64,000 nucleotides of DNA from Bacteroidales bacterium (GCA_017454335.1 JAFTDE010000006.1:62001-126000), one strand, 5' to 3'. Shown: positions 52,724 through 61,613, numbered from the stretch's first letter. Notes: a model not told the origin generated them from the letters alone. Made by a program: numbers and translations.

Positions 52724-54082
52724 TTATACCAATCCCTGGTCCACCATCGCGTTGGCCACCTTGATGAAGCCGGCGATGTTGGCACCCTTGACATAGTTGA
52801 TGTATCTGTCCTCTTCCGTGCCGTACTTGATGCACGCGGCGTGGATGTCCTTCATGATGCGGTGCAGCTGGGCGTCCACTTCCTCGGACGTCCATTTCTG
52901 GCGCATCGAGTTCTGGCTCATCTCCAGACCGGAGGTCGCGACGCCGCCGGCGTTGCTGGCCTTGCCCGGCGAGTAGAGGATCTTCGCAGCCTGGAAGGCT
53001 TCGATGGCCTCGGGGGTGCAGGGCATGTTCGCACCTTCCGTGACGCAGAAGCATCCGTTCGCCAGCAGGACCTTCGCGGCTTCGCCGTTGAGCTCGTTCT
53101 GCGTGGCGCAAGGCATCGCGATGTCGCACTTGACGGCCCAGGGCTTGGTGCCCTCGCCGGTATACTGTGCGTTCGGATACTGCTTGACATATTCCTTGAT
53201 GCGGCCGCGGATGGCGTTCTTGAGGTGCTTGACGTAGGCGATCTTCTCCTCGTTGAATCCGTCGGGGTCGTAGATGAATCCGTCCGAATCGGATAGGGTC
53301 ACGACCTTGGCGCCGAGGCGCATGGCCTTTTCAGCGGCGTGCTGGGCCACGTTGCCGGATCCGGAGATCACGACAGTCTTGCCCTCGAAGGTCTCGCCGC
53401 GGGTGGCCAGCATCTCCTGGGCGAAGTAGCAGGCGCCGTAACCGGTGGCCTCGGGACGCAGGAGGCTGCCGCCCCAGCCCAGGCCCTTGCCGGTCAGGGT
53501 TCCGGTGAACTCGTCGCGCAGGCGCTTGTACTGGCCGAACAGATAACCGATTTCGCGGCCGCCGACGCCGATGTCACCCGCCGGGACGTCGGTGTCCTGG
53601 CCGATGTGGCGCTGCAGCTCGGTCATGAAACTCTGGCAGAAACGCATCACCTCGGCATCGGAACGGCCGCGCGGGCTGAAGTCCGATCCGCCCTTGCCAC
53701 CGCCCATCGGCAGGGTGGTGAGGCTGTTCTTGAAGGTCTGCTCGAAGGCGAGGAACTTCATGATGCTGAGGTTGACGCTGGCGTGGAAGCGGATGCCGCC
53801 CTTGTAGGGGCCGATCGCGCTGTTCATCTGGACGCGGTAACCGCGGTTGACATGGATCTCGCCCTTGTCGTCGGTCCAGGGGACACGGAACATGATCACC
53901 CGTTCGGGCTCGACCATGCGCTCCATGATCTTGTTGTCCAGCAGGTAAGGGTAGGCCTGCATGTAGGGCGCGACGCTCGTCAGCACCTCTCTGACCGCCT
54001 GGTGGAATTCGGTCTCACCGGGGTTCTTGGCGATGAGTTCGGTCATGAACCCATCCACGTACTTTTTCGCAAAATTGTCCAT
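52724..54082 (-). CDS. gdhA: NADP-type glutamate dehydrogenase
   Basis: 452 residues from the ATG MDNFAKKYV at 54082 (a start seven codons earlier is possible). GLFV dehydrogenase motifs are RVQMNSAIGPYKGGIRFH, LPMGGGKGGSDFSPRGRS with the catalytic Lys, DVPAGDIGVGGREIGYLFG, the nucleotide-binding VVISGSGNVAQHAAEKA and a C-terminal YVKGANIAGFIKVANAM. It aminates 2-oxoglutarate with NH4+. The length and hexameric-type sequence fit the NADP(H) biosynthetic class. It lies 24 bases after ddh. Confidence 0.96.
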   Translation of the reverse strand: MDNFAKKYVDGFMTELIAKNPGETEFHQAVREVLTSVAPYMQAYPYLLDNKIMERMVEPERVIMFRVPWTDDKGEIHVNRGYRVQMNSAIGPYKGGIRFHASVNLSIMKFLAFEQTFKNSLTTLPMGGGKGGSDFSPRGRSDAEVMRFCQSFMTELQRHIGQDTDVPAGDIGVGGREIGYLFGQYKRLRDEFTGTLTGKGLGWGGSLLRPEATGYGACYFAQEMLATRGETFEGKTVVISGSGNVAQHAAEKAMRLGAKVVTLSDSDGFIYDPDGFNEEKIAYVKHLKNAIRGRIKEYVKQYPNAQYTGEGTKPWAVKCDIAMPCATQNELNGEAAKVLLANGCFCVTEGANMPCTPEAIEAFQAAKILYSPGKASNAGGVATSGLEMSQNSMRQKWTSEEVDAQLHRIMKDIHAACIKYGTEEDRYINYVKGANIAGFIKVANAMVDQGLV

Positions 54083-54106
54083 CTGTTCTAAGGGTTTATA
54101 CACTAT

Positions 54107-55006
54107 TTAAACTAACTGTCTGATCAGGGTTTCGCGGTCGCCCGCCAGCATGTCGATGACGGGGATCTCGATCATGGTATAGCAGCCCGGCGCCTGGCGG
54201 ACGGCGGCGCGGGCCACCATCACCAGCACCTGCCCGGTCAGGGCGGGGTTGTTGATGCTCATGTTGAATTCCAGATGCTGGTTGTGCGTGCGTCCGGAAA
54301 CGCCCTTGCGCACCAGGTTGACGCCGTGCCCGACATCGTTCAGGGCCGCGACGCTGGGCACCTGGGCGACGTGGGTCTCGTCGTGGACGAAGTATGGATC
54401 GGACTTGATGGCCTGCTCGACCGCTGCGAAATCCGCTCCTTCCTCCAGTTCGACATACACCATGCGGCGGTGCAGGCCGGTGCCGACGGGGATGGTCATG
54501 CTGAGGGCGTCCTTGACGCCCGGAACGGCCTTGGCGGCGACGGAATGGCCCATCGAGCGGCCGGGACCGAAGTTGGTGTAGGTGATGCCGGCGGGGGCGA
54601 GGCCCTGCATCATGGCGCGGACGACCGAGTCGCTGCCCGGATCCCAGCCCGCCGAGATGATGCTGACTGCGCCGTGTGCGGCTGCGACGGGGCCGAGTTT
54701 CGCGCGCAGGCCGGCGATCTCGGTGTGGATGTCAAAGCTGTCCACGGTGCTGATGCCCATGGCGAGGTACTTTTCGGCGGTCTCGGGGACCTTGCGCGAA
54801 GGCGTGGCGAGGATGGCCACGTCCACCTGGCCGAGTTCGCGGATGTCGGAGACGACCGGGTAGGGGGCCAGTTCGGGGAATCCGTCCTTCGACGCGACGC
54901 GGCGGACGATGCCGACGCACTGCATGTCCGGAGCGGCTTCTACGGCCTCCAGGGCGTATTTTCCGATGTTGCCATATCCGATGATGGCGATGTTGAGTTG
55001 TTTCAT
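54107..55006 (-). CDS. ddh: meso-Diaminopimelate dehydrogenase
   Basis: 299 residues. Rossmann motif [18 protein letters not shown] at the N-terminus, then [47 protein letters not shown] and [16 protein letters not shown], all typical of Ddh. It converts tetrahydrodipicolinate, NH4+ and NADPH directly to meso-DAP, bypassing the succinylase/aminotransferase steps of lysine and cell-wall synthesis. It starts four bases after the glutamine synthetase stop, so both are co-translated. It is of normal length. Confidence 0.95.
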   Translation of the reverse strand: MKQLNIAIIGYGNIGKYALEAVEAAPDMQCVGIVRRVASKDGFPELAPYPVVSDIRELGQVDVAILATPSRKVPETAEKYLAMGISTVDSFDIHTEIAGLRAKLGPVAAAHGAVSIISAGWDPGSDSVVRAMMQGLAPAGITYTNFGPGRSMGHSVAAKAVPGVKDALSMTIPVGTGLHRRMVYVELEEGADFAAVEQAIKSDPYFVHDETHVAQVPSVAALNDVGHGVNLVRKGVSGRTHNQHLEFNMSINNPALTGQVLVMVARAAVRQAPGCYTMIEIPVIDMLAGDRETLIRQLV

Positions 55007-55010
55007 GATA

Positions 55011-57191
55011 TTAGCTGATAAATAGCAGTTCGCGGTATTTGGGCAGCGGCCACAGCCGGTTGTCCACCAGTTCCTCCAGGCGGTCGATGGGACGGCGCAA
55101 GGCGTTGATGGCCTCGGCGATGTCGTAGTAGGCCCGGGCCTTGCCGTACTCGTCCGTGATGGCGTTCGCCTGCGAGCGGGCTACCTGCATGGCGTCCACC
55201 TGCACCCGGATCTTTTCGACCAGGTCGTTGATCTGGCGGACCAGCTGGAGTTCCGCCTCGCAGCCGTCCGTCGTGCCGAACACCTCTTTGTGCAGGGCCA
55301 GCTCTTTCAGCAGGCGGGACTTGTATTCGAACGCGGCCGGGACGACGTGGTTGATGGCCATGCGGGCCATCACGCGGGACTCGATCTGGATCTTCTTGCT
55401 GTAGGTCTCCCACTTGACTTCGTTGCGGGCGACGAGTTCTTTCTCGGTGAACACGCCGGTACGGGCGAACATCGCGACCGATTCGGGGGCGGTGAACTCC
55501 CGGATCATCTCGGGAACGCGGGTCTCGGTGTCCAGGCCGCGGCGGCGGGCCTCTTCGACCCACTCGGCGGAGTAACCGTTCCCGTCGAAGCAGACGACGT
55601 CCAGGATCGAACGGATGATGGGCTTGAGCGTATCCATCACCGCCACCTGCAGGCTCTTGCCGGAGGCGATCTCCCCGTCCAGGGCGCGCTTGAAGGCGTT
55701 CAGCTGGTCGGCGACGGCGGCGTTGAGGGTGGTCAGCGCCCCGGCGCAGTTGGCGCTGGACCCGACGGCGCGGAACTCGAAGCGGTTGCCGGTGAAGGCG
55801 AAAGGCGAAGTGCGGTTGCGGTCGGTGTTGTCCAGGAAGATCTCCGGGATCTCGACCAGCCCGACCCGCTTGCCTTTCTTGCCCGCGATGGTGATCGGGG
55901 TGTCGGACGGCAGGTCCACGAGCTTGCGCAGCACCTCGGTCATCGTGCGTCCCAGGAAGGACGAGATGATGGCGGGAGGCGCCTCGTTACCGCCCAGCCG
56001 GTGCGCGTTCGTGGCGCTGGCGATGCTGGCCTTCAGCAGGGCGTTGTGTTTCTGGACCGCGGCCAGCACGTTCACGAAGAAGGTGATGAACTGCAGGTTG
56101 CCGGCGTCGTCCTTGCCCGGGGCCAGCAGGTTCACGCCCGTGTCGGTGCCCAGGGACCAGTTGTTGTGCTTGCCGGAACCGTTGATGCCTTCGAAGGGCT
56201 TCTCGTGCAGCAGCACGACGAAACGGTGCTTGCGCGCGATGGTGTTCATCAGGTTCATCAGGATCTGGTTCTGGTCATTCGCCAGGTTCGCCTCGCCGAA
56301 GATCGGCGCCAGCTCGAACTGGTTGGGCGCGACCTCGTTGTGGCGGGTCTTGATGGGGATGCCCAGGCGCAGCCCGGCGATTTCCAGTTCGCGCATGAAT
56401 GCGTTCACGCGGGAAGGGATGGCCCCGAAATAGTGATCGTCCAGCTGCTGGTTCTTCGAGGACATGTGCCCCATCAGGGTGCGGCCGGTGATCATCAGGT
56501 CAGGCCGCGCGGCGTACAGCGCCTCGTCCACCAGGAAGTACTCCTGCTCCCATCCCAGGAAGGTGCTGACCTTCGTCACGGACGGATCGAACAGGCGGCA
56601 GATGGGGGTCGCCGCGTCGGAAATGGCCCGCAGGGACTTCTTCAGCGGGGTCTTGTAGTCCAGTGCTTCGCCGGTGTAGGAGATGAACACGGTTGGGATG
56701 CAGAGCGTGTCCCCCTCGATGAAGACCGGGGAGGTCGGATCCCAGGCGGTGTATCCGCGGGCCTCGAAAGTGGCGCGGATGCCGCCATTGGGGAAGGACG
56801 AAGCGTCCGGCTCCTGCTGGGCCAGGTCCTTGCCTTCGAATTTCTCGATGACGCCGCCCTTGCCGTCGTAGTCGATCAGCGAGTCGTGCTTCTCCGCCGT
56901 ACCCTCGGTCAGGGGTTGGAACCAGTGGGTCACATGGGTCACATGGTGTTCCAGGGCCCATTCCTTCATGCCGCGCGCCACCCCGTCCGCCGTCTGGCGG
57001 TCCAGCGCCTCGCCGCCCTCGATGCAGGACAACAGGGCCTTGAGGACATTCGGTTCGAGGTACTTGCGCATCTTGGCGCGGTCGAAGACCAACTCGCCGA
57101 AGTACGCCGACGCCGGACCCGCGGGGGCTTCCACCTCCAGGGCCTTCCGTTCGAAGGAAGATCTGACCAATTCCAGTCTGCTCGTGCTCAT
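55011..57191 (-). CDS. glnN: Glutamine synthetase type III
   Basis: 726 residues, the size of the GSIII family typical of Bacteroidetes. Signatures are the N-terminal [55 protein letters not shown], the active-site segment [17 protein letters not shown] and [14 protein letters not shown]. The C-terminal third is helical. It makes glutamine from glutamate, NH4+ and ATP. First gene of the six-gene operon; the 120-base leader has a promoter at 57312 and a hairpin at 57216-57246. Confidence 0.97.
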   Translation of the reverse strand: MSTSRLELVRSSFERKALEVEAPAGPASAYFGELVFDRAKMRKYLEPNVLKALLSCIEGGEALDRQTADGVARGMKEWALEHHVTHVTHWFQPLTEGTAEKHDSLIDYDGKGGVIEKFEGKDLAQQEPDASSFPNGGIRATFEARGYTAWDPTSPVFIEGDTLCIPTVFISYTGEALDYKTPLKKSLRAISDAATPICRLFDPSVTKVSTFLGWEQEYFLVDEALYAARPDLMITGRTLMGHMSSKNQQLDDHYFGAIPSRVNAFMRELEIAGLRLGIPIKTRHNEVAPNQFELAPIFGEANLANDQNQILMNLMNTIARKHRFVVLLHEKPFEGINGSGKHNNWSLGTDTGVNLLAPGKDDAGNLQFITFFVNVLAAVQKHNALLKASIASATNAHRLGGNEAPPAIISSFLGRTMTEVLRKLVDLPSDTPITIAGKKGKRVGLVEIPEIFLDNTDRNRTSPFAFTGNRFEFRAVGSSANCAGALTTLNAAVADQLNAFKRALDGEIASGKSLQVAVMDTLKPIIRSILDVVCFDGNGYSAEWVEEARRRGLDTETRVPEMIREFTAPESVAMFARTGVFTEKELVARNEVKWETYSKKIQIESRVMARMAINHVVPAAFEYKSRLLKELALHKEVFGTTDGCEAELQLVRQINDLVEKIRVQVDAMQVARSQANAITDEYGKARAYYDIAEAINALRRPIDRLEELVDNRLWPLPKYRELLFIS

Positions 57192-57215
57192 AAAGTGTTC
57201 GTCTGTATAAAGTTA

Positions 57216-57246
57216 GAGCCGATTCTCCGAAAGGGAAAATCGGCTC
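57216..57246 (-). promoter_or_regulatory. Hairpin in the glnN leader
   Basis: GAGCCGATT (57216-57224) pairs perfectly with AATCGGCTC (57238-57246) in the transcribed leader, 24 bases before the ATG. Too few U follow for a standard terminator, so it may be a protective or regulatory stem. Confidence 0.6.
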
Positions 57247-57311
57247 GGTCTCAGCTAAATATGTCGTTCAAAAATAATATGCACATACTATTCCAATCTA
57301 ACCAACAATCA

Positions 57312-57319
57312 CAAATTTA
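57312..57319 (-). promoter_or_regulatory. Promoter of the nitrogen operon
   Basis: Minus-strand TAAATTTG matches the -7 element, about 120 bases upstream of the glnN start; no clear -33 box. Confidence 0.5.
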
Positions 57320-57441
57320 GAAATTATTTTCAATAATATACACGTGCGCGCGAATTTTTATTCACTTGCATCCACTTGCATCCACCGGCCCCGTACGTCA
57401 CCCCCGGCTTGACCAGGGGTCCCTCGCGGCACGCCGGACCC

Positions 57442-57475
57442 ATTTTGCGGAAAAAACGTCGAATTTTCCGCAAAA
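57442..57475. repeat. TTTTGC-palindrome repeat, single copy
   Basis: ATTTTGCGGAAAAAACGTCG followed by AATTTTCCGCAAAA. The preceding bases (CCCTCGCGGCACGCCGGACC) and the following GGTTCCGG-GACGGCCCGAAATCCG are also found around the array at 62681-62862, so the repeat unit is longer than the palindrome. Confidence 0.8.
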
Positions 57476-57614
57476 CTTGGTTCCGGGACGGCCCGAAATC
57501 CGTTTTCAGACACAAAAACGCCAGATTTGTGCGCGCGAAATCGACAAAAGACCCCGGAGCCTTGTGATTTCCACCTGTGGGGCCCTCGCTGCGGAGTGGG
57601 ATCGATGTTGCGGC

Positions 57615-57678
57615 GAGGCGGGAGGGGTCTGGGCGGGAAGAAATTTCGGGGAGAACCCGCCAGACCCCTTCCCGCCTC
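57615..57678. repeat. Long GC-rich hairpin repeat, copy 2
   Basis: The arms at 57615-57637 and 57656-57678 pair over about 22 bases. Compared with copy 1 (1727-1790), the CAGGA/TCCTG pair has become CGGGA/TCCCG, a compensatory change. Confidence 0.8.
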
Positions 57679-57698
57679 CACCGCCACGGTGCCGGCCG

Positions 57699-57782
57699 TC
57701 ACCGGAAACCTTCCTTACAGGCCGACAACAAGGCCAGGATAAGCAATGCGCACGGCGCCCAGCGTTTTATGAAAGGATTCAT
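57699..57782 (-). pseudogene. Truncated lipoprotein N-terminus
   Basis: An 84-base minus-strand frame encodes a complete lipoprotein signal peptide (MNPFIKRWAPCALLI, then LALLSACKEGFR) with lipobox LSAC and stops five residues after the Cys. It lies 26 bases downstream of the GH28-type gene on the same strand. The frame ends next to the hairpin repeat, so the body of the gene seems to have been lost by a deletion or rearrangement at the repeat. It might instead be a genuine lipopeptide. Confidence 0.5.
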
Positions 57783-57808
57783 TCTCTGTTATAGTTTGTA
57801 CGACTTTC

Positions 57809-60358
57809 TTACAGATACTCTTCCAGTCGCCACTCGTCCCGCCATTCGATCATCGGGACGCCGTCACGCAGGACAACGGGCAGGAAGACGTAGGTGGCGC
57901 TATAGACATCCTGGTTCTGGTTGACGAGGACATAGCGCCGGTCGACGGGCTTTACCGGCTCGAAATCGCGCGGGAAGGGCTGGTGGTTCTTGTAACGGTC
58001 CAGGAAGCCCGCCCGCTCGCGCACCGGAATGTCCGTGCGGAAGGTCCAAGGTTGCCAGCGGTCGGCCATGGCCACATACACGTCGGTCCCCGGGATGCGG
58101 ATGACGCTGGTAATCTGCGAACAGAAAGAATGCTCATACGCATCTCCGATGTGCGGATCGCCCAGGACCGTGTACTCTCCGTGGTAATCATCGAACACTG
58201 CCACCTCAGACGGGTTGGGCGTATAACCGGTCGTGCCGGAGGTATAGATGTAGTGCCGTCCACCAAGCACGAAATGCGCCGCGGCTTCCCGCGTGAAAGG
58301 CGGGACGAGCCCGACGAAGTGCTCTGAGAACTTGCCGTTCACATCTGTGTAGTCCTCCGATAACTCCGCACAGATGTTTTCCCAGTGCGGGCGCTCAAAC
58401 CAGACATAGCCCTTGCCGGTCTGCGGGTCGGAATACATGTCGAAATCGCCCACGGCGAAACCGCAAGGCTTCAGGCTGCGCACATAGCGATAGGGCCCTG
58501 TGAAGTTCTCTGCTTCCAGAATCACGAAATAACCGTCATTGGCCTGGGCCTTCAGCCAGCAGACGTAGCGACCCGTGGCCGGGCAATGGAGGATATGGGG
58601 CCGCTCCAACTTCTGGCTATGATGCAGGGGCGATGCCGGATCGGAGTCCGGCGTGACAATCCGCCCTTCGTCCTTCCAGTTGTAGAAATCGGTCGAAGAG
58701 TAGAGCCGCACTCCGCAGAAGAAGCGGTTGGTGCCGAAAAGGGTCTCCGTCTTGTCCTCGCCGTACCACCAATATTTATCGTCGTGCCAGGTCACCTGAA
58801 AACCGTGGGCCTGGATGGGTTTTCCTTCCGTGTCCAGCCACACTTCGCCGGGGCGGATGGAATTGTACATGACAGGATGGAGCGGATACTCCTGGATATT
58901 GAGATACTGGCAGTCTCCGCCCAGTTGCTCTATCCGGACCGGCCTCCCGGTCGAAAGGTTGTCCACACCGAAGAAAGTGGCATAGTCCACGTTGTCGATG
59001 GTCAGAACGTCATCGCCGCTCTCCACCCGCACGTCCTTCAGCGAGAATTTCACGACGTCCTGCACTTTGCCGAACTGTTCGCAGCGGCCCGTCACATTGC
59101 CGAAAAACACGTTGCGCACCGGCATCTCAGGCAGGCCGGCGACATCCACCAGGGTCCGGCAGGAGTCCACCTGCACATCGTGCACGGAGATATTGCGGAA
59201 CCAGGGCGTAAGCGGAGTCACCTCCCGCGCGGGATAGCGGTGCGCCAGTTCGCCCACCCATTTCGTTTCGCCCAGCATTTCGCTTACCAGCACCTCCCGA
59301 AGCACTTTTGTCCGGACGCGCTCTATCCACACATTCTCCACGAAACCGCCACGCGGGCGCCGCGTCTTGAAGCGGAATGCGCGGTCCGTCCCGTCAAAAA
59401 CGCAGTCGCACAGATAGACATTGCGCACGCCGCCGGCGATCTCCGTGCCGAACACGATGCCGCCGGCACCCCGCAGGGCCAGGCACTTGCGGATCACGAT
59501 ATTCTCCGCAGGCCGGTTCACCCGGCGGCCGTTTTCGCCGCGGCCGGACTTAATCGTATAGCAATCGTCCTGGTCGTCCAGCGAGCAGTATTCCACCAAC
59601 ACGTCCGTGCACGAGTCAATGTCCATTCCGTCCGTACGGCCGTGGCCGAAACTGCGGACCGTGCAGCCGCGGATGATGACATTTTCGCAGTATTGCGGGA
59701 CCAGGTTCCAGTACAGGCCATTCTCGAAGGTGATTCCCTCCAGGAAGACATCTTTGCAATTAATAGGAGCAAAGGTCTTCGGCAGATAGACCACCCCGCC
59801 GTCGCGGCCATCAAAGACGCGCTCCGGGAGCGGCGTGCCATGAAGCCCGTCCAGCTGGGAATCTGTATTGCGCCGGTAAATCTCGCAGTCGATGGACGGT
59901 CCCACCACCTTGCCGCGCCCGGTCAGGGCAATGTGCTCTTGCCCGTCGGCATAAAAGAAAGCGCCTAGCGAATACATTTCGACCCCCTCGTCGCGGGTGA
60001 ATACGGCCGGCTGATAGTCCTTGACCGCTCCGCTGAAGTGGAGCTCCGACCCTTCTGACAGATGCAGGTTGACACCGCTCTTTAAGCTGATCCGTCCGGT
60101 CCTCCAAACCCCGGGGGGCACGACTACCGTTCCCCCGCCCTGGGCGCTGACCCGGTCGATGGCCGCCTGGATGCGGTCTGTGGACATCCCGCGCCGCCGC
60201 ATACGGACCATTACAGTCCGGTCCGGGAACTCCGGCCGGGAGAATACGGGCATCTCGAAAGGAGCCTCCACGGGCTCGATCTCATAAGGCATGGCCTGCG
60301 GACCTACCTGGGCTGCGTCCAATAAGGACGCCACAAGCAAAGAAAACAGAATGGTCAT
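57809..60358 (-). CDS. GH28 polygalacturonase-like enzyme fused to a beta-propeller
   Basis: 849 residues. Residues ~60-450 are a right-handed beta-helix of GH28 type: RTDGMDID (D243, D246), QDDCYTIKSG (D264-D265), GAGGIVFGTEIAGGVRNV and FRFKTRRPRGG. The His of the usual GHG motif is replaced by Ala298. From ~515 to the end the sequence (QVTWHDDKYWWYGEDKTE, RPHILHCPATGRYVCWLKA, GDFDMYSDPQTGKGYVWFER) looks like a GH43/GH32-type five-bladed propeller. The N-terminus has a hydrophobic signal-like start, so export is likely. Likely targets are pectic or other plant polysaccharides; activity is uncertain. Confidence 0.82.
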   Translation of the reverse strand: MTILFSLLVASLLDAAQVGPQAMPYEIEPVEAPFEMPVFSRPEFPDRTVMVRMRRRGMSTDRIQAAIDRVSAQGGGTVVVPPGVWRTGRISLKSGVNLHLSEGSELHFSGAVKDYQPAVFTRDEGVEMYSLGAFFYADGQEHIALTGRGKVVGPSIDCEIYRRNTDSQLDGLHGTPLPERVFDGRDGGVVYLPKTFAPINCKDVFLEGITFENGLYWNLVPQYCENVIIRGCTVRSFGHGRTDGMDIDSCTDVLVEYCSLDDQDDCYTIKSGRGENGRRVNRPAENIVIRKCLALRGAGGIVFGTEIAGGVRNVYLCDCVFDGTDRAFRFKTRRPRGGFVENVWIERVRTKVLREVLVSEMLGETKWVGELAHRYPAREVTPLTPWFRNISVHDVQVDSCRTLVDVAGLPEMPVRNVFFGNVTGRCEQFGKVQDVVKFSLKDVRVESGDDVLTIDNVDYATFFGVDNLSTGRPVRIEQLGGDCQYLNIQEYPLHPVMYNSIRPGEVWLDTEGKPIQAHGFQVTWHDDKYWWYGEDKTETLFGTNRFFCGVRLYSSTDFYNWKDEGRIVTPDSDPASPLHHSQKLERPHILHCPATGRYVCWLKAQANDGYFVILEAENFTGPYRYVRSLKPCGFAVGDFDMYSDPQTGKGYVWFERPHWENICAELSEDYTDVNGKFSEHFVGLVPPFTREAAAHFVLGGRHYIYTSGTTGYTPNPSEVAVFDDYHGEYTVLGDPHIGDAYEHSFCSQITSVIRIPGTDVYVAMADRWQPWTFRTDIPVRERAGFLDRYKNHQPFPRDFEPVKPVDRRYVLVNQNQDVYSATYVFLPVVLRDGVPMIEWRDEWRLEEYL

Positions 60359-60589
60359 AGTTCAAATAAAAAGTTATTCATATGCAGATGCGTCATCGAA
60401 GTACAGCATCTGGTTGACGATGAATAGAATTCCGGCTTTCGCAATCGGGTTCCCTTTCTTCTGACGTCCCGCGCAATCTCCGTGCAGCTCAAAAGTTCCA
60501 TAGGGTCCGTTTTGCCGGTATAAAGATACGCATTACCCGTAATAACACAAAACAAATCAAGGCACAAAACCCTGTTCAAGATTCTTGAA

Positions 60590-60623
60590 GAGCCGTTCTC
60601 AACTTCGAGGGCGGCTCGTTTTG
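60590..60623 (+). terminator. Terminator-like hairpin before the DUF1071 gene
   Basis: GAGCCG (60590-60595) pairs with CGGCTC (60612-60617), with an inner CTC/GAG, followed by GTTTTGT. It lies in the 25-60 bases upstream of the ATG and may be an attenuator or the terminator of lost upstream genes. Confidence 0.4.
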
Positions 60624-60647
60624 TATAACCCTCTAAACAAACCTTCC

Positions 60648-61160
60648 ATGCAAGAAAACACTGTTTTCTCGGTGCTCAATGCGCTCAACTGCAACGAGCA
60701 CCTGGAGAAGAAGGGCAACCTGTCCTATCTCTCCTGGGCGTGGGCGTGGCAGATGGTGAAATCCCACTTTCCTGACGCGTCCTACACCATCTACGAAAGT
60801 CCCGACGGATGGAACTACTTCACCGACGGGAGAACCTGCTGGGTGAAGACCGGCGTGACGATCTGCGGTCTCGAGCACATTGAGTACCTGCCGATCATGG
60901 ACCAGCGCAACCAGTCCATTCCTTTGGATGCCGTTCGCAGCGTCGATGTCAACAAGTCCATCCAGCGCTCACTCACGAAAGCCTGTGCCCGTCACGGCCT
61001 GGGCCTCTACATCTATGCCGGAGAAGATCTTCCGGATTCTACGGAACAGCCTCGCAGAACGCAACAGCGGCAGCAGGAGACCGTTCCTCCACCTACAGCA
61101 CGGGACTACGTTCCTTCCTGGAGGCAATCAAGAAGCCAGTATAGCGCAAACCAACATTAA
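60648..61160 (+). CDS. DUF1071 single-strand annealing protein (Sak-type), orphan
   Basis: 170 residues from ATG 60648. The family is recognised from VFSVLNALNCNEHLEKKGNL, SYLSWAWAWQMVKSHFPDA, TVWVKTGVTI-like WVKTGVTICGLEHIEYLPIM, and the conserved VNKSIQRSLTKACARHGLGLYIYAGEDLP. DUF1071 proteins are phage or mobile-element recombinases that anneal single-stranded DNA. The C-terminal tail (RRTQQRQQETVPPPTA) is low-complexity, as in many annealing proteins. No other phage gene is near, so this is probably a leftover of a prophage or conjugative element, though the gene itself looks intact. Confidence 0.85.
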   Translation: MQENTVFSVLNALNCNEHLEKKGNLSYLSWAWAWQMVKSHFPDASYTIYESPDGWNYFTDGRTCWVKTGVTICGLEHIEYLPIMDQRNQSIPLDAVRSVDVNKSIQRSLTKACARHGLGLYIYAGEDLPDSTEQPRRTQQRQQETVPPPTARDYVPSWRQSRSQYSANQH

Positions 61161-61261
61161 CCCTTTAATCCCTTTATCATCATGGAATCTACAACATTCC
61201 TCCCGGTGAGACCCACGTATCCGGTTCTCGCCCCCGGCCCGGACCTTGCCCGACCTCTTTT

Positions 61262-61371
61262 CGTCATCCCCGACCTTCTGTCGTCATCCCCGACCTGATC
61301 GGGGATCCCCTTCCGCGGTGCGCCCCTTTTCGTCATCCCCGACCCGATCGGGGATCCCCTTCCGCGGTGCG
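61262..61371. repeat. Direct repeats with CGTCATCCCCGACC...GGGGATCC core
   Basis: A partial unit at 61262-61275 and two near-identical ~41-base units at 61282-61322 and 61331-61371. Each contains TCCCCGACC-TGATC-GGGGATCC, an imperfect palindrome, then CCTTCCGCGGTGCG. Related sequences of the GTCATCCCCGGCTTGACC type are widespread dispersed repeats in bacteria; a diverged one is at 57396-57425. Confidence 0.8.
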
Positions 61372-61591
61372 CGGCGGGGACCAGGACCGGGCGGAACTCC
61401 GCTCCGCAGGCCTTTCGGCCTGCTGCGCTCCGGCCCCTCCCACCGTTTCCTGCGTCCCGCTTCGCGGAACTTGTCTCCGGCGGGCCCCATCCCCCTTCCC
61501 CCGTCCGGGGGCGGACAGGTCCGCCCGGTCCTGTCACCCGCCGCGCATCCTTGCCGTGACGATCTTCCCTTGATCGATTTTCGGTTTTCGC

Positions 61592-61613
61592 CAGGAAAAC
61601 CCGGGTTTTCCTG
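61592..61613. repeat. Perfect 22-base palindrome
   Basis: CAGGAAAACCC followed by GGGTTTTCCTG. Its arms match those of the hairpin at 3764-3799 (CAGGAAAA/TTTTCCTG). Confidence 0.6.

Larger units (their letters stand above)
57192..57808. other. Leader of glnN plus repeat-rich intergenic DNA
   Basis: From right of the glnN start: the leader with a hairpin, the promoter, then no long gene. The interval contains a tandem CACTTGCATC (57363-57382), one GTCACCCCCGGCTTGACC element (57397), one TTTTGC palindrome (57442-57475), the long hairpin repeat copy 2 (57615-57678) and a 27-codon truncated lipoprotein frame (57699-57782). Confidence 0.7.

Noticed and set aside
60355..60579. 74-codon minus-strand frame upstream of the GH28 gene
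   Set aside because: It has no family pattern and no clear ribosome-binding region; it is more likely the leader of the GH28 gene, whose possible -7 box (TATCTTTA) is at 60521-60528.
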